This document shows positions 31,969-39,280 of a stretch of 40,739 bases of DNA, piece by piece. Each line of letters opens with the position of its first letter. Position 1 is the first letter of the stretch. The DNA is from Lentisphaeria bacterium (GTDB taxonomy: Bacteria > Verrucomicrobiota > Lentisphaeria > Victivallales > Victivallaceae), in contig CAAGDG010000118.1 in the NCBI GenBank assembly GCA_900768515.1, forward strand, positions 1-40,739, given 5' to 3'. The translations under genes and the position numbers were made by a program. The notes below the pieces were generated by a model. It was given only the letters and a program-made list of their open reading frames with translations. It ran no database searches and was not told where the DNA came from.

Positions 31969-32970
31969 TCAATCCACCTCCCCGGCGGGATCGGAAAGGA
32001 TCACCTCCACGCCGGGAAAACTCTCCTCCGCCTGCCGCGCCAGCGGTTCTCCGCAGAGGAAAACCGCGGTGGAGAGCCAGTCCGCCAGCAGCGCCGAGGG
32101 GGCGACCACCGTCACCGAATACTCCGCCTGGGTCGGCATTCCGGTGGCCGGATTCATGATGTGGCCGTAACGGACGCCACCCAGAATCACAAACCGTTCA
32201 TAATCCCCGCTGGTCGAAAGCGCCGCGTCACGCAGCTCCAGCGGCTCCGGAAGCACCGCGTTGCGGTCGCGCGGATCGCGAATTCCAACCCGGTAGAAGG
32301 AGTGCCCCGGCGGTCCCTGCGGCAGCAGTTTCAGGTTCCCGCCGAGATCGATGATTCCCCGGGTGAACCCCCGTGAGGCGATCGCGTCGGCGGCCAGATC
32401 GACCGCGTACCCTTTTGCAATTCCCCCCAGGTCGAACGCCATGCCCGGTTTCGGAAAGCGCACGGTGTGCGCCTCGTCGTCAAATTCGACCCGGTCCAGG
32501 CCGACCAGTTCACGCGCCCGGGCGATCTCCTCGTCCGCGGGAAGCGACTCCCCGCGTTTCCGGTAAAATCCCCAGAGGTCCATCAGCGGCTTGGAGGTGA
32601 TGTCGAACGCGCCGCCCGAAAACTCATAGGCCTGCCGCGCCTCATCGAGCAGCAGCCAGAGCTCGTCCGAACAGGCGAAGGGCGCGGTGGCGGCACTCCG
32701 GTTCAGCCGGGAGAGTTCGCTCTCCGGATCGTAGAGGTTGGCCAGCTTCTGCACCCGGTCGAATTCAGCCCGGGCCGCCGCCATCGCCTCGGACACCGCG
32801 GCTGGGTCGTCACCGTAGAGCGTGAAGGCCCCGATTGTACCCATCACCGGAAACACCTGGCGGAACGTCTCAAGCCGGGCTTCGCGACGAACCGCCCAGA
32901 TGCCGATTCCGGCGGCAATCACCAGCAGCAGCAGCGCCGCTGCGATTCCGAATCCGGTCCGGCGGGTCAT
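31969..32970 (-). CDS. apbE: FAD:protein FMN transferase ApbE
   Basis: The 333-residue protein has an N-terminal membrane helix (6-27, GFGIAAALLLLVIAAGIGIWAV) and a periplasmic ApbE domain: VMGTIGAFTLYG, ANLYDPESELSRLN, SGGAFDITSKPLMDLWGFY, DLGGIAKGYAVDLAADAI, IIDLGGNL and HIMNPATGMP. It transfers FMN from FAD onto threonines of partners such as Na+-translocating NqrB/C or RnfD/G; none is in the window. The helix ends without a lipobox Cys, so it is likely anchored rather than a lipoprotein. Its ATG starts one base after the ileS stop, an odd pairing but clearly one transcript. Confidence 0.93.
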   Translation of the reverse strand: MTRRTGFGIAAALLLLVIAAGIGIWAVRREARLETFRQVFPVMGTIGAFTLYGDDPAAVSEAMAAARAEFDRVQKLANLYDPESELSRLNRSAATAPFACSDELWLLLDEARQAYEFSGGAFDITSKPLMDLWGFYRKRGESLPADEEIARARELVGLDRVEFDDEAHTVRFPKPGMAFDLGGIAKGYAVDLAADAIASRGFTRGIIDLGGNLKLLPQGPPGHSFYRVGIRDPRDRNAVLPEPLELRDAALSTSGDYERFVILGGVRYGHIMNPATGMPTQAEYSVTVVAPSALLADWLSTAVFLCGEPLARQAEESFPGVEVILSDPAGEVD

Positions 32971-32971
32971 T

Positions 32972-35900
32972 TCACGCCTGAGCCTTTTCCAGCGCGATCA
33001 CGCAATCGAAACCGTTCACATCCACCGAAACCCCGTGGGATCCGGTCTCGGGATCGAGCGCAACCGCCAGCGTCTCCTCGCAGATGTAGGAACGGAATTT
33101 CTCAAGCGCCGCGCGGCAGGGTTCGGGAACCGAACAACCGAGCCGGATCCGGTCGGAGACCTCCAATCCGTTCTCCTTGCGCAGATTCTGAATCCGGCTG
33201 ACCAGTTCGCGGGCGAACCCCTCCGCCCGCAGCTCCGGCGTCAATTCAGTCGTTAGCGCAATGGTGATCCCTTCGGCGCTGGCCGCGACCATGCCCGGCT
33301 TCTCCTCGCGCTGGATCACCAGATCTTCCGCGGTGATCCCGGCCTCCGTCCCGTCGGAGAAGGTGAGGCGAACCGGGGTTCCCGCGAGAATCGCGCCGAT
33401 CTCCTGTCCGGAAAATCCGGCGATCTTCCCGGCCGCTTCCTTCATGTTCCTGCCGAGCTTCTTGCCGAGCGTCTTGAAATTCGCCTTGCAGGAGCGCTTG
33501 ACCAGCGCCTCCTCGTCGCCGCTGATCTCGACCGCTTTCACATTCAGTTCCTCGGCGATGATCGCGGCGGTGCCTTCGAGCATTCCGCGCAGTTCGGGGT
33601 CCGCGGCGGCGATCACCGCACGGGCCAGCGGCTGGCGGACTTTGAGGTCGTTGGCGGTCCGCAGGAAGCGGCCCTGCGACACCGCGAGCATCGTAAACGC
33701 CATCTGCCGCTCCAGATACTCGTCGCGACAGCCGGCGTCCGGCTCCGGATAGTCGCAGAGATGGACCGATTCCGGCATCTCCGGCGTGCGAAGCACCTGG
33801 TAGATCGCCTCGGTGGTGAACGGGATGAACGGGGCGGCGGTTTTCGCGAAGGTCAGAAGCACATAGTGCAGCGTCGCGTAAGCCTCTTTTTTGTCCGCGT
33901 CGTCGTCCGACTTCCAGAACCGGCGGCGGCTGCGCCGGATATACCAGTTGGTCAGGTCGTCGATGAAGCGGCTGAACCGGTTTGCCGCCTTCTGCAGGTT
34001 GTACGCATCCAGTTCGGCGCGGATCTCCTCGACCATCTGCGAGGCGGAGGAGAGAATCCAGCGGTCCAGCACGTTGGCCGGCTTCTCCGGCGGACACACC
34101 TCGCCGGGCGCCGGTTCATAATGGTCGACGTTCGCATAGGTGGTGAAGAAGGCGAGCGCATTCCACATCGGAATCATCACCCCGCGCAGCACCTCGCGCA
34201 CCCCCGCCTCGGAAAACTTCAGGTCCTCGGCACGGACCACCTGGCTGCCCAGCATGAAGAGCCGCAGCGCATCCGCGCCGCAGCGGTCGATCAGCTCCAT
34301 CGGGTCCGGATAGTTGCGCAGCCGCTTCGACATCTTCTGCCCGTTCTCGGCCAGCACCAGACCGTTGACCACCACGTTCCGGAACGGAGGCCGGTCGAAG
34401 AGCGCCGCTGCCAGCACCACCAGCGTGTAGAACCAGCCGCGGGTCTGATCCAGCCCCTCCGCGATGAAGTCGGCGGGGAAGTGCTCTTCGAAATGTTCCT
34501 TGTTCTCAAATGGATAGTGCTGCTGGGCATAGGGCATCGACCCCGATTCGAACCAGCAGTCGAACACCTCCGGCACCCGCCGCAGCGGGGATTTCCCGGT
34601 CGGAGAGGGGATCTCCACCTTGTCCATGAAATGCTTGTGCAGGTCGGTGACCTTCACGCCGGCAAGCTTCTCCAGCTCCGCGGCGCTCCCCACCACGATC
34701 ACTTCGCCCTCGTCGTTGCGCCAGATCGGCAGCGGGGTTCCCCAGTAACGGTTGCGGCTGATCGCCCAGTCGCGGGCATTCTCCAGCCACTTGCCGAAAC
34801 GGCCGTCGCGCAGATGCGCGGGAACCCAGTTGATCGACTGGTTGTTGCGGATCATCTTCTCCTTGATCGCCTCGACCTTGACAAACCAGGTCGAAATCGC
34901 CCGGTAGATCAGCGGCCCGTCATCGCGCCAGCAGTGCGGATAGCTGTGCTTGATCTGGCCGCGGTGGATCAGTTTTCCCTCGTCCTTCAACCGCTGCATG
35001 ATCTCCTTGTCGACCGATTTGACCGGACGCCCCTGATAATCGGGAACCTCGGCGGTGAAGCAGCACTCCTCGTCGATCGGACAGACCTCCGGAACGCCGG
35101 CGGCCTTGCAGACCGCGTTGTCATCCTCGCCGAATCCCGGCGCGGTATGGACGATGCCGGTGCCGTCCTCGGTGCTGACAAACGATCCGGCGAGCACCCG
35201 GAACGCCCCCTTTTCCGCGAGATCGGCGAAATAGGGGAAGAGCGGCTCATAACGGCGCCCGACCAGTTCGCTCCCCTTGCCGCGCCAGAGAATTTCGGGA
35301 GTCTCTTTGTAATAAGCGCCGAGCCGGGCTTCCGCCATGATGTAGCATTCGTCGCCATCCTGCACTTTCACATAGTCGATCTCGGGACCGACGGTCAGCG
35401 CGAGATTCGAGGGGAGCGTCCACGGCGTGGTCGTCCACGCCAGGAAGTAGGTGTTCTCCTCTCCCTCCGCCCGGAAGCGGATCGTGATCGCCGGATCGAC
35501 GACATCGCGGTAGCCCTGATTGGCCTCGAAATTGGAGAGCGGCGTCGCGCAGCGCGGACAGTAGGGAAGAATCTTGTACCCTTCATAGACCAGCCCCTGG
35601 TCCCAGAGGTTTTTGAAAACCCACCAGATCGACTCCATGAAGTCGCGGTCCATGGTACGGTATCCGTGGCGGAAATCGACCCAGCGTCCCATCCGGTTGA
35701 CCACCTTTTCCCATTCGCCGGTGTAGCGCAGCACGATCGAACGGCACGCTTCATTGAACTTGTCGATCCCGTAGGCTTCGATATCCCGCTTGCTCGACAG
35801 ATTCAGCTGTTTCTCCATCTCGTTCTCGACCGGAAGCCCGTGGCAGTCCCAGCCGAACCGCCGCTCGACGTAGTTGCCCCGCATGGTCTGATAGCGCGGA

Positions 35901-36106
35901 ACCACGTCTTTGATGGTGCCGGCCAGCAGGTGGCCGTAGTGGGGCAGCCCGGTGGCGAAGGGGGGACCGTCATAGAAGACAAACTCCCGGCCTCCCTTGC
36001 GATGCTCCAGCGATTTGGCGAAAATTCCGGACTCCTCCCAGAACTTCAGCACCCTGGTTTCCAGTTCCGGAAAATCAACCTGATTCGATACGTTCTTGAA
36101 TGCCAT
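32972..36106 (-). CDS. ileS: Isoleucyl-tRNA synthetase, type 2-like
   Basis: A 1044-residue class I synthetase. The HIGH motif is HYGH (56-59) within DGPPFATGLPHYGHLLAGTI, the KMSKS motif is KMSKR followed by LRNYPDP, and ERRFGWDCHGLPVE and WTTTPWTLPSNLAL mark the catalytic and CP1 editing domains. The GLPHYGH form and total length, with a C-terminal extension instead of the Zn-binding tail of E. coli IleS, are those of the eukaryote-like IleS2 group. IleS2 enzymes are known for low mupirocin sensitivity; whether this one is resistant is inference. A weak GAGTG precedes the ATG. Confidence 0.96.
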   Translation of the reverse strand: MAFKNVSNQVDFPELETRVLKFWEESGIFAKSLEHRKGGREFVFYDGPPFATGLPHYGHLLAGTIKDVVPRYQTMRGNYVERRFGWDCHGLPVENEMEKQLNLSSKRDIEAYGIDKFNEACRSIVLRYTGEWEKVVNRMGRWVDFRHGYRTMDRDFMESIWWVFKNLWDQGLVYEGYKILPYCPRCATPLSNFEANQGYRDVVDPAITIRFRAEGEENTYFLAWTTTPWTLPSNLALTVGPEIDYVKVQDGDECYIMAEARLGAYYKETPEILWRGKGSELVGRRYEPLFPYFADLAEKGAFRVLAGSFVSTEDGTGIVHTAPGFGEDDNAVCKAAGVPEVCPIDEECCFTAEVPDYQGRPVKSVDKEIMQRLKDEGKLIHRGQIKHSYPHCWRDDGPLIYRAISTWFVKVEAIKEKMIRNNQSINWVPAHLRDGRFGKWLENARDWAISRNRYWGTPLPIWRNDEGEVIVVGSAAELEKLAGVKVTDLHKHFMDKVEIPSPTGKSPLRRVPEVFDCWFESGSMPYAQQHYPFENKEHFEEHFPADFIAEGLDQTRGWFYTLVVLAAALFDRPPFRNVVVNGLVLAENGQKMSKRLRNYPDPMELIDRCGADALRLFMLGSQVVRAEDLKFSEAGVREVLRGVMIPMWNALAFFTTYANVDHYEPAPGEVCPPEKPANVLDRWILSSASQMVEEIRAELDAYNLQKAANRFSRFIDDLTNWYIRRSRRRFWKSDDDADKKEAYATLHYVLLTFAKTAAPFIPFTTEAIYQVLRTPEMPESVHLCDYPEPDAGCRDEYLERQMAFTMLAVSQGRFLRTANDLKVRQPLARAVIAAADPELRGMLEGTAAIIAEELNVKAVEISGDEEALVKRSCKANFKTLGKKLGRNMKEAAGKIAGFSGQEIGAILAGTPVRLTFSDGTEAGITAEDLVIQREEKPGMVAASAEGITIALTTELTPELRAEGFARELVSRIQNLRKENGLEVSDRIRLGCSVPEPCRAALEKFRSYICEETLAVALDPETGSHGVSVDVNGFDCVIALEKAQA

Positions 36107-36129
36107 GATTTCACTCTGTATGGGATTGA

Positions 36130-36157
36130 ATTATTTCAATTTTGACCGCAATCGCAA
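36130..36157 (-). promoter_or_regulatory. Possible ileS promoter
   Basis: On the minus strand TTGCGA (36152-36157) and AATAAT (36130-36135), 16 bases apart, would start transcription about 17 bases before the ATG. No T-box-like leader fits in this short space. Confidence 0.35.
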
Positions 36158-36423
36158 AAAAAACGCGCCGCCTTCCCCTGCGGGAGCGACACGAACCCGA
36201 ACGATCCCGCCGGGAAACCGCCTCTACACCGGAGCCCCCGAACCCGGAAAGCCGGAGGCCGCCCCGGAGATGGCGCCGGAACACCCCCCGCGAATGTCGA
36301 CCGGAAGCAACAGCAGCCGACCGGCCCGAAATACTCCGGTACTGCGCATTTTCCGCGGAACTCCTTTCTCTTTAACATTGATCTGAACGTTCATACAATA
36401 TCACCGGATCAGCTCCAATGCAA
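36158..36423. other. Stretch without a supportable gene
   Basis: Together with the flanking promoter and hairpin this makes a 344-base gap between ileS and the symporter gene. The only open frames are short, rich in Arg and Pro and without ribosome-binding sites. I see no RNA fold or repeat that stands out. Confidence 0.6.
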
Positions 36424-36445
36424 CCCCCGCGCCCCCGCGCGGGAG
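36424..36445 (-). terminator. GC hairpin after the symporter gene
   Basis: On the minus strand CCCGCGC and GCGCGGG close a GGGG loop (36426-36443), extendable by two pairs, five bases after the symporter stop. There is only TTGC downstream rather than a U-run, so termination efficiency is uncertain. Confidence 0.45.
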
Positions 36446-36450
36446 GAAAA

Positions 36451-38103
36451 TCACTTGAAACACTTCTTGACGTGCTCTTCCGGCAGCTTCGGAGTACACC
36501 AGCTGACAATCAGCAGCGCCGCAATCGACAGCGGAAACGCATAGACGAAGGTATCCACATACGGCCACGGAAAAGCGCTCACCAGTTCGGTTCTTCCGAA
36601 AAGCGCCTCGCAGACGCCCAGCGCCGCCGACTCCTTGCGATGCAGAAAAAAGAGTCCGAAAAGACTCGCCGCCACTCCGACCACGATGCTCGCCCAGACC
36701 CCCGCCCGGGTCGCGCCGCGCCAGTAGACCGCCGCCCAGTATCCCGGAAGAAACGATGCCGCGCAGACCCCGAAAAAGATTGCCGTTCCACGTGCGACAA
36801 TTCCCGGAGGCAGCAATACGCCGAGCGCCACGCTGACCACGATCCCGAAGATTACGCCGCAGCGGGTCACCAGCGTACTGCCCCCGCTTCGCCCGGAAAG
36901 GTTGCAGACCAGGTCGTGACCGATCGCGGAACCGGTCACGTGAAACAGCGAACTCAGCGTCGACATCGCCGCCGAAAGCAGCGTCAGGCTGAAGATGTAG
37001 AGCACGACCGGCGGCAGCGCCTGCCGGATGAAAAGAGGAATGATCAGGTCGGGATTCCCTCCCGCCGCCTGAATCGCCAGCTGCCCCGAGATACCGTCGG
37101 CAACCCCCCGGTCGGAATAGTAGAAGAAGACGTTGGAGAGCGCCCCGACCGTGTAGGCGGAGCCGACCGTGCAGAGGATGAAAACCGAACCGATCAGCAC
37201 CGCCCGGTTCAACTCCCTCGTACTCTGAACCGTCATGAAACGGACCGCCAGCTGCGGCTGCGCCAGCGCCCCGATTCCGACGCCGAGCATCAGACTGGAG
37301 ACCAGGTTCCACCACCAGACCGAATTGAACCGCGGCATCGCGGTCCAGCCGACGTGCCCCAGCCGCGCCTCCTCCGGCGGGACCAGATGCGCCATGTCGG
37401 TCAGCGCCTGGTGGGCGCTGACCACGCCGCCGAGCTTCCAGTAGCACATCACCAGCAGAGAAAGCATGCCGACGATCATCACCGTTCCCATCATCGCGTC
37501 GACATACATCACGCCACGCAGCCCGCCGAAGATCACGTAAATTGCGACCACGGAGGCGAAGATTCCGAGAGCCCAGTAGTAGTCAAGCTGCATGACCTCC
37601 TGCAGAAAACGGGCGCCGCCGATCAGAACCACACTCGAATAGAGCGGCATGAAACAGAAGATGATCAGCGCCAGAAAAATCTTCATCCCGTTGGAAGCGA
37701 AGCGGTTCCCCATGAACTCCGGGAACGTGGCCGCTCCGAGCGCCACTCCCATGCGGCGGGTCCGGGTTCCGAAGAAGATGAAGGCGACCACGATGCCGAT
37801 CGCGATATTCATGAAGACCAGCCAGAGCAGCCCGAGCCCGAACTGCCCGGCGATCCCTCCGAAACCGATCAACGCGGAGGTGCTGATGAAGGCGGCTCCG
37901 TAGCTCATCGCCATCACGAAGGGATGAACCGACCGGCCGGCCAGAAGATAATCCTGGCTGGTCCGGGTCCGGCGGTACCCGCGATACCCCAGATAGCCGA
38001 TCAACGCCAGGTAGAAAACAATCACGCCGCCGAGAATCCAGGTGTTCATCCCGGCTCCGGCGGCGGCGGAAGATACGGCCGCAAGAAGCGGCATTGTGGT
38101 CAT
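36451..38103 (-). CDS. Sodium:solute symporter (SSS family)
   Basis: A 550-residue transporter with about 13 membrane helices. It has the SSS hallmark sequences SQDYLLAGRSVHPFVMAMSYGAAFIS followed by TSALIGFGG, YVIFGGLRGVMYVDAMMGTVM and LTLLSAAMSTLSSLFHVTGSAI, the last containing the Na2-site Ser/Thr residues. Substrate could be a sugar, carboxylate or amino acid. I list ATG 38103 (GGGAG upstream); an ATG at 38049 with its own GGAG gives a protein 18 residues shorter and is nearly as likely. The gene lies 130 bases after the small accessory-protein gene. Confidence 0.9.
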   Translation of the reverse strand: MTTMPLLAAVSSAAAGAGMNTWILGGVIVFYLALIGYLGYRGYRRTRTSQDYLLAGRSVHPFVMAMSYGAAFISTSALIGFGGIAGQFGLGLLWLVFMNIAIGIVVAFIFFGTRTRRMGVALGAATFPEFMGNRFASNGMKIFLALIIFCFMPLYSSVVLIGGARFLQEVMQLDYYWALGIFASVVAIYVIFGGLRGVMYVDAMMGTVMIVGMLSLLVMCYWKLGGVVSAHQALTDMAHLVPPEEARLGHVGWTAMPRFNSVWWWNLVSSLMLGVGIGALAQPQLAVRFMTVQSTRELNRAVLIGSVFILCTVGSAYTVGALSNVFFYYSDRGVADGISGQLAIQAAGGNPDLIIPLFIRQALPPVVLYIFSLTLLSAAMSTLSSLFHVTGSAIGHDLVCNLSGRSGGSTLVTRCGVIFGIVVSVALGVLLPPGIVARGTAIFFGVCAASFLPGYWAAVYWRGATRAGVWASIVVGVAASLFGLFFLHRKESAALGVCEALFGRTELVSAFPWPYVDTFVYAFPLSIAALLIVSWCTPKLPEEHVKKCFK

Positions 38104-38233
38104 CGTTCCAGCACTCCCGATTCCTTCCGCAGGGAGGGGAAGCCCTCCTGCTGCGCTGCTGTTCCCATTGCTGCCGGCGGAAAACCCGGCCCCGACGCTG
38201 TTCTGTCAGATGTCGGCGGAGACGGGAAAAAGC

Positions 38234-38347
38234 TCACTCCCCGCTGCCGCGATTCCAGTTGACAGCTCCGTAAACCACACCGAAAGCGGTAATCGCAATG
38301 CAGCCGATCATCGCCGCCAGTGTCTGAATATCCCCGAGCCCGAGCAT
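38234..38347 (-). CDS. Symporter small accessory protein, 37 residues
   Basis: A 38-codon frame, ATG 38345-38347 to TGA 38234-38236, preceded by GGAGAGAGGG. The product begins MLGLGDIQTLAAMIG, continues as one membrane helix (about residues 9-30, with CIAITAFGVVYGAV) and ends NWNRGSGE. The MLGLGD..TL start and V.YG..NWN end match the tiny proteins I know to be encoded beside SSS symporters. Its position directly upstream of the symporter on the same strand supports the match. It probably binds the transporter in the membrane; the mechanism is unknown. Confidence 0.85.
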   Translation of the reverse strand: MLGLGDIQTLAAMIGCIAITAFGVVYGAVNWNRGSGE

Positions 38348-38405
38348 TCCGGCCCTCTCTCCATTCTGCGAATCCCGCCGGGACTCCGCAACGCTCCCCA
38401 TTAAC

Positions 38406-38437
38406 GGAAAAGCGGACGGGGAACTTCTCCGTCCGCT
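38406..38437 (-). terminator. Terminator of the rpmB transcript
   Basis: On the minus strand AGCGGACGG (38429-38437) pairs with CCGTCCGCT (38411-38419), followed by TTTCC, 18 bases after the rpmB stop. Confidence 0.7.
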
Positions 38438-38454
38438 GTCGCAATTCCGTAAGA

Positions 38455-38682
38455 TTACGCCTTGTCAAAGTTTCCGGTGCGAATGCAGCGCGTGCACATC
38501 TTCACCGTTTTGACGGTGCCGCCGTCGTTGACTTTGACACTCTGAAGATTGACTTCAAAGGTACGCTTGACATTCTTGACGACGTGCATACCGATACCGC
38601 CGGCCTTCTTGGCCAAACCTTTGCGGGTGATGCAACCGCCGTTGGCCTTCACCTTGCCGCACATTGCGCAGACTTTGCTCAT
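38455..38682 (-). CDS. rpmB: 50S ribosomal protein L28
   Basis: The 75-residue protein begins MSKVCAMCGKVKANGG and contains the L28 core RKGLAKKAGGIGMHVVKNVKRTFEVNLQSV in slightly altered form. It keeps a full zinc set, Cys5/Cys8 and Cys63/Cys66 (CAMC, CTRC), i.e. the zinc-containing (C+) type. Zinc-free copies often exist elsewhere in genomes under Zur control; none is visible here. GAGGAAAAA precedes the ATG. It lies 81 bases after tRNA-Lys on the same strand and may share its promoter. Confidence 0.95.
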   Translation of the reverse strand: MSKVCAMCGKVKANGGCITRKGLAKKAGGIGMHVVKNVKRTFEVNLQSVKVNDGGTVKTVKMCTRCIRTGNFDKA

Positions 38683-38763
38683 TTTTTCCTCGCTTCTTCC
38701 GGACCGCCACGGGAAGGCCGCCGAAAACCTGTTCTATGTTAAACCCATACCAATTCGAAAAAT

Positions 38764-38839
38764 TGGTGGGTTGACCGGGACTCGAACCCGGGACCACCGC
38801 CTTAAAAGGGCGATGCTCTACCGACTGAGCTATCAACCC
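38764..38839 (-). tRNA. tRNA-Lys (anticodon UUU), CCA encoded
   Basis: Minus-strand cloverleaf. Acceptor GGGTTGA pairs with TCAACCC, the D stem is GCTC/GAGC, the anticodon stem TCGCC/GGCGG encloses CTTTTAA, and the T stem is CCGGG/CCCGG around TTCGAGT. Anticodon TTT reads lysine AAA/AAG. Discriminator A is at 38767 and the encoded CCA at 38764-38766. Confidence 0.97.
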
Positions 38840-38871
38840 ACCGGAATAACTGCCGATGGCAACGATTTTTT

Positions 38872-38899
38872 AAAATACCTCCATTCCGTGATTTTTCAA
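38872..38899 (-). promoter_or_regulatory. Promoter of tRNA-Lys (and perhaps rpmB)
   Basis: On the minus strand TTGAAA (38894-38899) and TATTTT (38872-38877), 16 bases apart, start transcription about 26 bases before the tRNA. Confidence 0.6.
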
Positions 38900-38969
38900 C
38901 CACATTCCCGGTTCTTTTTCAAAAAAACCGCTAAAAAAATCATTTTCCAGGGAAATTGGAGCAAAAAAC

Positions 38970-38997
38970 TTGATTTTTTCTCCAACTGGTATATAGT
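38970..38997 (+). promoter_or_regulatory. Strong promoter of the small RNA
   Basis: TTGATT (38970-38975) and TATAGT (38992-38997) with a 16-base spacer in an A/T-rich setting. The expected first base, around 39005, coincides with the first base of a long closing helix. Confidence 0.65.
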
Positions 38998-39004
38998 GAA
39001 TACC

Positions 39005-39100
39005 AGAAAGCAGGTTAATCTCGGAACAAGTTAAGCATCGGGCTCTCTTTTGAGCTTACTGTACAGTTGTCGCGCGAGAGAATAATGCCTGCTTTCTTTT
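39005..39100 (+). ncRNA. Unassigned structured small RNA (~96 nt)
   Basis: The predicted transcript begins AGAAAGCAGG (39005-39014), which pairs perfectly with CCTGCTTTCT (39088-39097); TTTTATT follows. Inside are TCTCG/CGAGA, then AGTTAAGC paired with GCTTACT across one bulge, or alternatively GGGCTC with GAGCTT around TCTTTT. The result is a long irregular hairpin whose two ends meet exactly at the expected start and a U-rich end. No reading frame with a ribosome-binding site lies within it. It does not show the SRP GGAAGC-type loop, tRNA-like parts or tmRNA tag. The layout (closing stem, internal bubble, apical stem) resembles small 6S-type RNAs, but the sequence gives no proof. A short GTTAAGC match to 5S rRNA is likely chance. 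Confidence 0.6.
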
Positions 39101-39200
39101 ATTATCCGCACTTCCGCACCGGCTTCTTTCCACCGGAGCCGGCAATACTGCCGATTGCCCCCCAATCTCGAAAAAAAGCTCCGAAACTGCCGTCGTTCTC

Positions 39201-39228
39201 TTGACACCGGGCCGCCACGACGTAAATT
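39201..39228 (+). promoter_or_regulatory. Promoter of the flavin oxidoreductase gene
   Basis: A perfect TTGACA (39201-39206) and TAAATT (39223-39228), 16 bases apart, 52 bases before ATG 39281. It makes the oxidoreductase independent of the upstream small RNA. Confidence 0.6.
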
Positions 39229-39280
39229 AACCGCCGGGAAAACTGTTTTTTCACTCGGAACCGACAGAGAGGAATGTCAG

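Noticed and set aside
33761..36145. A 794-codon open frame on the plus strand opposite ileS
   Set aside because: It is the antisense shadow of a strongly conserved gene in GC-rich DNA; the product is Arg/Gly/Pro-rich with no motif or ribosome-binding site.
36136..36378. An 80-codon minus-strand frame between ileS and the symporter gene
   Set aside because: Cys/Pro/Arg-rich with no RBS, and it overlaps the likely ileS promoter.
39015..39097. Degenerate 5S rRNA
   Set aside because: CTCGGAA and GTTAAGC recall the 5S loop region, but length, helix II/III and the rest do not fit; no 16S or 23S lies nearby.
39119..39142. Hairpin CCGGCTTC/GGAGCCGG downstream of the small RNA
   Set aside because: Eight pairs form, but no U-run follows and the small RNA already ends in its own T-rich tail, so I did not call a terminator.
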